This document shows positions 22,505-28,122 of a stretch of DNA of 28,122 bases, piece by piece. A program made the translations under genes and the position numbers. The stretch's first letter is position 1; each line of letters starts with the position of its first letter. The notes under the pieces were generated by a model. That model did no database searches. It was given only the letters and a program-made list of their open reading frames with translations, and had not been told where the DNA came from. This DNA is from Candidatus Magasanikiibacteriota bacterium (lineage in GTDB: Bacteria; Patescibacteriota; Patescibacteriia; Magasanikbacterales; UBA922), in the NCBI GenBank assembly GCA_023246565.1, contig JAHFIE010000002.1, forward strand, positions 1 to 28,122, given 5' to 3'.

Positions 22505-22909
22505 ATGGAAAAAATTAAGGAGGGGGCTGTATTTTTTGTTACATGGACAAAATTAAAAATTAGAATACACTTTTCAGTTCAAAATTTGTACCCGCGCGAA
22601 CGTCAAATTTGGTGGGTTAATCTGGGTTACAATATCGGAGTTGAGATGAATGGTAAGAATGAAAAATTTGAACGACCAGTTCTGGTACTGAAAAGATTTA
22701 ATGAGGATTCCTGTCTAGTTGTACCATTATCGACTAAGATAAAGAACGAAAGATATCATCTTCATTTTAAAAATAGTAAAGGACAATTAGTTTCTGCAAA
22801 TTTTTCTCAAATAAAATCAATCAGTATAAAAAGATTTATACGTAAGATTGAGAAAATGAATCCTCGTGATTTTGAAAAATCGAAAGAATTTTTAAAAGAA
22901 AGTATATAA
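22505..22909 (+). CDS. PemK/MazF-like protein without visible antitoxin
   Basis: 134 aa from the ATG at 22505. After about 30 residues of helical N-terminus, RERQIWWVNLGYNIGVEMNG ... FERPVLVLKRF ... CLVVPLSTKIK and SANFSQIKSISIKR give the PemK/MazF barrel: the RxIWWV first strand, the RPVLVL strand and the QI..I strand. Such proteins cut mRNA as toxins of type II systems. No antitoxin gene stands before it; sufC lies 52 bases upstream. Similar stand-alone PemK-like genes are frequent in Patescibacteria. A small minus-strand RNA may end at its 3' end. Confidence 0.75.
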   Translation: MEKIKEGAVFFVTWTKLKIRIHFSVQNLYPRERQIWWVNLGYNIGVEMNGKNEKFERPVLVLKRFNEDSCLVVPLSTKIKNERYHLHFKNSKGQLVSANFSQIKSISIKRFIRKIEKMNPRDFEKSKEFLKESI

Positions 22910-22968
22910 AAAACGGAACCGACCCTTTCAGGTTGGTTCCTCGGAACTCCATTGCTGGAGCAAAATGT
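22906..22968 (-). ncRNA. putative small RNA on the minus strand
   Basis: A promoter (next entry) would start transcription near 22968. The RNA has a small hairpin CTCCA-GCAA-TGGAG (about 22946-22959) and ends in a 10-bp terminator hairpin (22915-22924 with 22931-22940) followed, on the minus strand, by GTTTTTTAT. That gives about 60 bases with no ORF. It is antisense to the message running from sufC/PemK towards the MIP18 gene, and ends at the PemK stop codon. Confidence 0.5.
22908..22940 (-). terminator. rho-independent terminator (minus strand)
   Basis: 10-bp stem GGAACCGACC / GGTTGGTTCC with one G-T pair, loop CTTTCA, and six T on the minus strand right after (22913-22908). On the plus strand no T-run follows, so it does not serve the PemK gene. 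Confidence 0.75.
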
Positions 22969-22974
22969 AACTGT

Positions 22975-23003
22975 ACTATATACTATTAAAAACTCTTTGT
23001 CAA
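22975..23003 (-). promoter_or_regulatory. promoter of the putative small RNA
   Basis: On the minus strand TTGACA (23003-22998), 17-base spacer, TATAGT (22980-22975): one mismatch in total. No protein-coding gene starts downstream of it on that strand before the terminator. Confidence 0.7.
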
Positions 23004-23056
23004 TTTTGCTATCGTATGCGACTAATAAAAAAAGAACTGGAAAAATCCAACAATAT

Positions 23057-23344
23057 ATGATCACTCGCGACACCATTATTGCCGAACTTAAAACCGTGTT
23101 TGACCCGGAAATCAACCTAGATATTTGGACCATGGGTTTGATTTATGAAATTGATGTTAAAAGTGAAAATGAAGTCCACATCCTCATGACCTATACTACT
23201 CCTATGTGTCCTTTTGGCCCACAACTGAATCAACAAATTCAGGAAAAACTCCATGATCTTGGTATTAAAACTATTGATTTAGAAGTAACCTTTAATCCTC
23301 CATGGAAACCAAGCGAGGAACTACGAACAATACTGGGAATATAG
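23057..23344 (+). CDS. MIP18/SufT-like (DUF59) protein
   Basis: 95 aa from the ATG at 23057; an in-frame start at 22952 would lie in the small-RNA region and gives a poor N-terminus. It has the single DUF59 domain: ELKTVFDPEINLDIWTMGLIYEI (here cut by the variable residue IW), ILMTYTTPMCPFGPQLNQQI with the conserved Cys (C51), and LEVTFNPPWKPSEEL. Such proteins (PaaD, SufT, CIA2) help to mature Fe-S proteins. It fits the SUF genes upstream. A terminator follows. Confidence 0.85.
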   Translation: MITRDTIIAELKTVFDPEINLDIWTMGLIYEIDVKSENEVHILMTYTTPMCPFGPQLNQQIQEKLHDLGIKTIDLEVTFNPPWKPSEELRTILGI

Positions 23345-23363
23345 TGTCAATAATATATAAATA

Positions 23364-23394
23364 CGCCTTGATACTTTGTACTTAAGGCTTTTTT
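23364..23394 (+). terminator. rho-independent terminator after the MIP18-like gene
   Basis: CGCCTT (23364-23369) and AAGGC (23384-23388) with a 14-base loop, followed by six T. Ends the suf transcript. Confidence 0.75.
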
Positions 23395-23420
23395 ATTTAA
23401 CCAAAAATATACCCTGCTTG

Positions 23421-23445
23421 CCAAAAAATGCAGAAAATATATACT
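23421..23445 (+). promoter_or_regulatory. promoter of the structured RNA
   Basis: TTGCCA near 23418-23423, a 16-base spacer and TATACT near 23440-23445, just ahead of the structured RNA and after the previous terminator. The positions are exact to within one or two bases. Confidence 0.65.
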
Positions 23446-23450
23446 AGCGC

Positions 23451-23592
23451 AGTGTGTACAGCACAATGCTGAAGCTATGTCCTACCACCTAGGGCTTAAG
23501 ACCACGGCAACGCAAGCCTTTGGACGTAGTAGAGACCTACTCTCACACACTCGGGGTGCACGGAGAGCTGACCTGACTCCTCCGTGCACCCC
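23451..23592 (+). ncRNA. structured RNA, possibly 6S-like
   Basis: No ORF. AGTGTGT (23451-23457) pairs perfectly with ACACACT (23545-23551) as a closing stem. Next comes a large internal bubble with a small hairpin on each side (AGC/GCT on the left, GTAG/CTAC on the right), then TGTCC / GGACG and AGGGCTT / AAGCCTT to an apical loop. A closing stem, central bubble and apical stem is the 6S RNA plan (RNA polymerase regulator), but at about 100 bases it is short for 6S. A 13-bp hairpin, GGGGTGCACGGAG / CTCCGTGCACCCC (23553-23592), follows without a T-run. A cis-regulatory leader of the next gene is the alternative. Confidence 0.45.
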
Positions 23593-23607
23593 ACTCTTCA
23601 CACATAT

Positions 23608-24579
23608 ATGAGTATTGGTGATACATCTTATACACCAAACAAAAAATGGATTGTATTCTACGCTCTTATTCTGGCTCTTTTTGCACCTGTTTGGCGCCCA
23701 CTATGTTTTGATGTTTGTAGTTGGGAGCTTCTTCCCTGGGGTGGTCTGTGGACCCTTATTATTGGCCAACATGTTTTATTATTCTATTGGTTATTTTTTA
23801 GTTTATCTCTCATAATGATTGGCATACGAACCTGGTCAAATCGTAAAAATTTTTTTCTTTCATTATTACTAGCATCAGCAGTACTCATAGTAATCATTGA
23901 CATTATTGTCCCTACGATAGTTATTCCAGAAATTAGAAAAAAAGCACAATTACGCCAAGCTGATGCTTTTGATCAAACCATACTCGCACGATACAAGAAA
24001 AATTTTGAGAAAATAAACTTTGGCATGAACAAGCTAGCAGTACAAAATATGACTGAAGGGGGAGCAAACGCAGTTTATAATACTCTCAAAATCCCAAAAT
24101 TGGATTTACCCAATAAACAAAACTGGACTGTCCGACAACCAAGTACCTATAATTCAATGATGTTCTTAGATGATCCAAGTTATCAGATATTCAAAACATA
24201 CACAAAAATATATGATGAAACTGATGGTGAAGAAGGCGAAAAACAACGTACTGCTCGCGCTGCAGTTATGCCAAACATTAGTAAAACAACCGTGCATATC
24301 CAACGTGGTCTAAACTACACGTTTAGCATAGACAAAGAAATACCAAATCTCCTTGACCAGTACTTTAACGCTCGGCCAGATGCTGTTATACGATTTGATG
24401 TTTGTGAACATTTTGTTGAAAGAATTTTGTGTTTTAAAAATGATCGACTGATATTTTTTGGTGTAGGTGATATCTACCTATCCACACGTCAATCTGGTGA
24501 TGTCATAATAAATATCCCAGGTAAAGCTCGATTAGATATCAGTTATATTAAGGAATTAATTCGAAATCCAGAAACATAA
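23608..24579 (+). CDS. membrane protein of unknown function
   Basis: 323 aa from the ATG at 23608; a GTG at 23584 lies within the hairpin and is rejected. Three hydrophobic helices in the first 110 residues (near 15-31, 45-72, 82-105), then a large soluble domain of about 210 residues rich in beta strands (VRQPSTYNSMMFLDDPSYQI, TTVHIQRGLNYTFSIDKEI, RLIFFGVGDIYL). I do not recognise it. It is followed after four bases by the ferredoxin gene, so the two are probably in one transcript. Confidence 0.6.
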   Translation: MSIGDTSYTPNKKWIVFYALILALFAPVWRPLCFDVCSWELLPWGGLWTLIIGQHVLLFYWLFFSLSLIMIGIRTWSNRKNFFLSLLLASAVLIVIIDIIVPTIVIPEIRKKAQLRQADAFDQTILARYKKNFEKINFGMNKLAVQNMTEGGANAVYNTLKIPKLDLPNKQNWTVRQPSTYNSMMFLDDPSYQIFKTYTKIYDETDGEEGEKQRTARAAVMPNISKTTVHIQRGLNYTFSIDKEIPNLLDQYFNARPDAVIRFDVCEHFVERILCFKNDRLIFFGVGDIYLSTRQSGDVIINIPGKARLDISYIKELIRNPET

Positions 24580-24583
24580 TTGT

Positions 24584-24871
24584 ATGCCTGAACCAAAACT
24601 CCCTGATAATCTTCCCGAAGAAATTTCACAAAAAATCCGCGCAGGTGGCAAAATTCGTCGCATTGTTGTTGATCGCCAAGCTTGTATTGGCGCGCGTTCG
24701 TGCGTGGTCGTGGCACCAACCGTATTTCAGATGGATGATGGTAATCTGGCGTTTGTCACTGATCCAGACAGTACTGATGAAGATACCATTCTCATGGCTG
24801 CGCAATCATGCCCCGTACTTGCTATTAAATTGTATGATGAAGATGGTAAACAAATCTTTCCCGAAGAATAA
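24584..24871 (+). CDS. [3Fe-4S]-type single-cluster ferredoxin
   Basis: 95 aa. Cluster motif CIGARSC (C34, C40) and SCP (C76): the usual middle cysteine is Ala37, giving CxGAxxC...CP, the pattern of [3Fe-4S] ferredoxins such as those serving actinobacterial P450s. APTVFQMDDGNLAFV is the conserved strand after the motif. A 25-residue polar N-terminus precedes the domain. Possible roles are to feed electrons to a redox enzyme or to the reductase at 9506 (inference). The cluster would be made by the neighbouring SUF system. Confidence 0.85.
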   Translation: MPEPKLPDNLPEEISQKIRAGGKIRRIVVDRQACIGARSCVVVAPTVFQMDDGNLAFVTDPDSTDEDTILMAAQSCPVLAIKLYDEDGKQIFPEE

Positions 24872-24905
24872 TTCCAATTAATACTTTATTCTTAATCAAA
24901 ATCGT

Positions 24906-25922
24906 ATGAAACGAATTCTTGCCGAATATATTTGGATTGATGGCACAAAACCAAGTCCACTTCTTCGTTCAAAAGCAAAAGTTATTCATGGACCAATTGA
25001 TACTCTTAAAGAAATTCCTTTGTGGGGATTTGATGGATCCAGTACAAACCAGGCATCGACTGGTTCAAGTGATTGTGTTTTGCAACCGGTTTTTTTCTGT
25101 CCAGACCCAATCCGAGGAGGGGATAATATATTGGTGATGAATGAAGTACTGAATGCTGATGGCAGTATCCATAGCACGAATACACGCGCAGAATTACGAA
25201 GTATTGCCCAAAAATTTGAACATGAAGAAGCCTGGTTTGGCATTGAACAAGAATACACGCTTTTTAATAGTATCAAGCCACTAGGGTTTCCTGATCATGG
25301 ATTTCCTGAACCGCAAGGAAAATATTATTGCGGTGTGGGCGCAGGCCGAAGTTATGGTCGCGACATAGTTGAGCGGCATGCCACAGCTTGTCTTAATGCT
25401 GGTTTAGGCCTATCTGGGATCAATGCAGAAGTTATGCCTGGTCAATGGGAATACCAAATTGGCCCTCTTAGTCCTCTTGATGTAGCTGACCAACTCTGGA
25501 TATCTCGCTGGCTCTTGGAACGAATTGCTGAGGATAACCAGGTACGCGTTTCTTTTGATCCAAAACCAATCAAGGGTGACTGGAATGGTGCTGGAGCGCA
25601 TACGAATTTCAGTACCAGAGCAATTCGAGAACCAGGGGGTATGAAATACATTGAAGCCGCGTGTAAAAAATTGCAAACATACCATGCACAACATATTCCA
25701 CTCTATGGTCATGGTAATGAAGATCGTTTAACCGGACACCATGAAACTTGTAGTATTCGAGAATTTCGTTATGGTATTAGTGACCGTGGCGCATCAGTCA
25801 GAATTCCGTTGGCTGCAGCTCAGGCTGGTTGTGGTTATCTGGAAGACCGGCGCCCTGCTGCGAACTGTGACCCATACCAAGTTTGCGGAGCAATTTTGCA
25901 GACAGTATGTGGAAATTGGTAA
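24906..25922 (+). CDS. glutamine synthetase, eukaryote-type GSII
   Basis: 338 aa, the short GSII length (bacterial GSI is about 450-470). It makes glutamine from glutamate, ammonia and ATP. Typical GSII phrases are AEYIWIDG, LWGFDGSSTNQA, FGIEQEYTLF, YYCGVGAGRSYGRDIVERH, GINAEVMPGQWEYQIGP, GDWNGAGAHTNFST and SVRIPLAAA. The metal-binding glutamates (EQEY, AEVMPGQWEYQ) are present. No adenylylation site is expected in GSII. It starts 34 bases after the ferredoxin and is followed by a terminator. Confidence 0.9.
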   Translation: MKRILAEYIWIDGTKPSPLLRSKAKVIHGPIDTLKEIPLWGFDGSSTNQASTGSSDCVLQPVFFCPDPIRGGDNILVMNEVLNADGSIHSTNTRAELRSIAQKFEHEEAWFGIEQEYTLFNSIKPLGFPDHGFPEPQGKYYCGVGAGRSYGRDIVERHATACLNAGLGLSGINAEVMPGQWEYQIGPLSPLDVADQLWISRWLLERIAEDNQVRVSFDPKPIKGDWNGAGAHTNFSTRAIREPGGMKYIEAACKKLQTYHAQHIPLYGHGNEDRLTGHHETCSIREFRYGISDRGASVRIPLAAAQAGCGYLEDRRPAANCDPYQVCGAILQTVCGNW

Positions 25923-25927
25923 AGATA

Positions 25928-25959
25928 AAAAATCCCTCGGTAATACGGGGGATTTTTTT
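25928..25959 (+). terminator. terminator between glutamine synthetase and clpB
   Basis: AATCCCTCG (25931-25939) pairs with CGGGGGATT (25946-25954) around GTAATA, with A before and seven T after. It also works on the opposite strand for the convergent clpB, whose stop is at 25968. Confidence 0.85.
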
Positions 25960-25967
25960 ACAAATTA

Positions 25968-28122
25968 TTAACTGATAACAAGCTCTCCTTTTTCTATACC
26001 AATTTTTAGACTCTGTGTTTCCGCGACTTCACCTGCAATAATCTTCATAGCTACACGATCCAATAATTCGGTCTGGATGACGCGCTTCAGTGGTCGAGCA
26101 CCAAGATTTGGATCATAGCCCTTTTGTGCAAGCCATGTTTTTACTTCATCAGTCACCAAAAGACTTATTTTTTGTTTTTGAAGCCGTTCGGCAACAATAG
26201 CAAGTTGAATATCAACAATTGATCGAACGTCTTGCTCGGAAAGAGGATGAAAAATAATAATTTCATCAATACGATTCAAAAATTCAGGTTTAAAATAATC
26301 TTTGAGGGATTCAGTGACTTTTTCATTCATTTTTTCTTCTTGTTGTTTTACTGCACTAGCCCCGGCTTTCTTCTCACCAAAACCAAATTCACCGCGCTTA
26401 CCCATTTGCATAATCATGTCACTTGCGATATTGCTCGTCATGATAATGACGGTATTCTTAAAATTTACTTTACGTCCTTTTGAATCAGTCAAATGACCGT
26501 CTTCCAAGATCTGAAGCATGATATTGAAAATGTCAGGATGTGCTTTTTCTACTTCATCAAATAAAATGACTGAGTATGGCTTACGGCGAATAATTTCAGT
26601 GAGCTGTCCGCCTTCATCAAATCCGACATACCCTGGTGGCGAACCGATCATACGTGAGACAGCGTGTTTTTCCATGTATTCTGTCATGTCCACACGCACC
26701 AAAGCTTCTTCGTCATTAAATAAAAATTCTGCCAAGGATTTGGCAAGTTCAGTTTTTCCTACCCCTGTCGGACCCATAAAAATAAAGGATCCGATCGGAC
26801 GTTTTTCTTCTGATACACCTGCTCGTGAACGACGAATAGCATTTGCAACCGCAGTAATTGCCTCACGTTGACCAATGACACGTTGTGCAAGCTCATCTTC
26901 CATTCTTGCTAATTTTTTTGTTTCGTCCTCCAACATTTTTACGACCGGAATTCCTGTCCATCGTGCGACCACGGTAGCAATATCTTTGTCAGTAACTTCT
27001 TCCTTTAAAATTCCGCGTTGTTGTTGAATATCCAAAAGTTTATTTTGTAATTTTTGAATAGCTTCTTCGGTCAAAGGAATTTTTCCATAACGAATTTCAG
27101 CGACCTTTTGCAAATCACCACGACGTTCTTCAATTTCTGCTTGTTGTTTTAATTTATCAATTTCTTTTTTGTATTCACGAATTTTCGTAATAATTTCTTT
27201 TTCGTGCTGCCATTGCATCTCAAGAGCCTGTGTTTTTTCTTTTAAATTTGCCAATTCTTCCTTTAATTTCTGTTGTCGATCACGTGACTCTGTGTCGATT
27301 TCTTTTTTAAGCGCGCGTAATTCAATTTCAATCTTCATGATCTGTCGTTTCATGATATCAAGTTCATCGGGCATGGAATCAATTTGCATTTTGAGTGCGC
27401 TTGCTGCTTCGTCAATAAGATCAATGGCTTTATCAGGCAAAAATCGGTCAGTAATATATCGTGTAGACAAAGATACGGCTGCCACAACAGCAGGATCGGT
27501 AATGCGAACACCATGATGCACTTCGTATTTTTCTTTTATTCCCCGCAAAATTGCCACAGCGTCATCCTCGCTTGGTTCATTCACTAAAACTGGCTGAAAT
27601 CGACGCTCAAACGCTGCGTCTTTTTCAATATGCTTATGATATTCTTTGAGTGTCGTAGCACCAATAATATGTAATTCACCGCGAGCCAAACCAGGTTTCA
27701 ACATGTTTGAAGCGTCCACGGCACCTTCAGAACTTCCGGCTCCAACAATAGTATGTAATTCATCAATAAACATAATAACTTTACCCCGTGCTTCAGTAAC
27801 TTCTTTAATCACCGCCTTAAACCGCTCTTCAAATTCACCCCGAAATTTTGTTCCCGCAACAAGAGATCCAATATCAAGAGTAATAATTTCTTTGTCTTTA
27901 AGGTTTTCCGGAACATCACCATTAACAATACGTTGTGCTAATCCTTCGGCAACAGCAGTTTTACCAACCCCTGGTTCACCAATTAATACGGGATTATTTT
28001 TCGTACGCCGCGTCAGTACTTGCATAACCCGTCGAATTTCATCATCACGACCAATAACTGGATCTAATTTTTCTTTCCGTGCTCTCTCGGTTAAATTTAT
28101 TCCGTATTTTTCCAAAGCTTGA
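25968..28122 (-). CDS. clpB: ATP-dependent disaggregase ClpB, 5' end outside the window
   Basis: About 718 residues are present; the frame stays open to the window edge, so the N-domain (about 140 residues) is missing only because of the cut. The TTG at 28115 is not a real start. NBD1: Walker A GEPGVGKTA, Walker B MFIDELHT. A long coiled-coil M-domain follows (ELRALKKEIDTESRDRQQKL and more), which sets ClpB apart from ClpA and ClpC. NBD2: GPTGVGKTEL, LFDEVEKAHPDIFN and RIDEIIIFHPL. It works with DnaK to dissolve protein aggregates. Convergent with the glutamine synthetase gene. Confidence 0.95.
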   Translation of the reverse strand, partial: QALEKYGINLTERARKEKLDPVIGRDDEIRRVMQVLTRRTKNNPVLIGEPGVGKTAVAEGLAQRIVNGDVPENLKDKEIITLDIGSLVAGTKFRGEFEERFKAVIKEVTEARGKVIMFIDELHTIVGAGSSEGAVDASNMLKPGLARGELHIIGATTLKEYHKHIEKDAAFERRFQPVLVNEPSEDDAVAILRGIKEKYEVHHGVRITDPAVVAAVSLSTRYITDRFLPDKAIDLIDEAASALKMQIDSMPDELDIMKRQIMKIEIELRALKKEIDTESRDRQQKLKEELANLKEKTQALEMQWQHEKEIITKIREYKKEIDKLKQQAEIEERRGDLQKVAEIRYGKIPLTEEAIQKLQNKLLDIQQQRGILKEEVTDKDIATVVARWTGIPVVKMLEDETKKLARMEDELAQRVIGQREAITAVANAIRRSRAGVSEEKRPIGSFIFMGPTGVGKTELAKSLAEFLFNDEEALVRVDMTEYMEKHAVSRMIGSPPGYVGFDEGGQLTEIIRRKPYSVILFDEVEKAHPDIFNIMLQILEDGHLTDSKGRKVNFKNTVIIMTSNIASDMIMQMGKRGEFGFGEKKAGASAVKQQEEKMNEKVTESLKDYFKPEFLNRIDEIIIFHPLSEQDVRSIVDIQLAIVAERLQKQKISLLVTDEVKTWLAQKGYDPNLGARPLKRVIQTELLDRVAMKIIAGEVAETQSLKIGIEKGELVIS

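Noticed and set aside
22952..23056. 35-residue extension of the MIP18-like protein
   Set aside because: It crosses the small-RNA promoter and does not resemble a DUF59 N-terminus.
23553..23592. Terminator after the structured RNA
   Set aside because: 13-bp stem but no T-run after it on the plus strand; kept as part of the RNA or leader instead.

Overview
The window looks like a chromosomal segment of a Candidate Phyla Radiation (Patescibacteria) bacterium. This is inferred from gene content and style, with no database search. The signs are many short or missing Shine-Dalgarno sequences, small membrane proteins of the DUF5671 and lmo0937 types, a PemK-like protein of the CPR type, a tRNA interrupted by a group I intron with no encoded CCA, and a minimal SUF iron-sulfur system. 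UGA serves as a stop codon (for example the cysteine desulfurase ending at 11534), so this is standard code 11 and not the recoded Gracilibacteria/SR1 code.

Layout. 1-260: 3' part of a group I intron, the 3' half of a tRNA (best fit tRNA-Asn) and a terminator. 380-4028, minus strand: cell-envelope genes (M23 peptidase-like, C39-like peptidase, two very small ORFs, YggT, a DUF4382 lipoprotein with a broken signal peptide, an lmo0937-type peptide). 4142-4835: a possible protease remnant and an ArsR-type regulator with a textbook promoter and overlapping operator. 5054-9493, plus: polytopic membrane protein, methyltransferase, DUF5671 protein, pilin-like protein, coiled-coil protein, DEDDy exonuclease. 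9506-10192, minus: flavin reductase.

10245-24871 is an iron-sulfur supercluster: an IscS/NifS-type desulfurase, sufB, sufD, sufS, sufU, an alpha/beta hydrolase, sufC, a PemK-like gene, a MIP18/SufT-like gene, a 6S-like RNA, a membrane protein and a [3Fe-4S]-type ferredoxin. Two foreign-looking insertions break it. One is a GC-rich cassette (about 11540-11980) with its own minus-strand promoter, RBS, ORF and terminator and a 12-bp inverted repeat. The other is a 5-kb block (about 14017-19428) that splits sufBD from sufSUC. It holds mostly minus-strand genes of unrelated function, separated by palindromic elements with conserved CATATAAC / GTTAT outer arms, and ends in a complete tyrosine recombinase gene pointing the other way. 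That is the layout of an integron (integrase diverging from a cassette array with attC-like folded sites), but the sites are not canonical and the recombinase lacks the IntI-specific insertion. It is the most interesting system here.

24906-28122: a eukaryote-type (GSII) glutamine synthetase and, convergent with it, a ClpB chaperone cut by the window end. All function calls come from reading motifs by eye; searches that would settle them are named in the findings.
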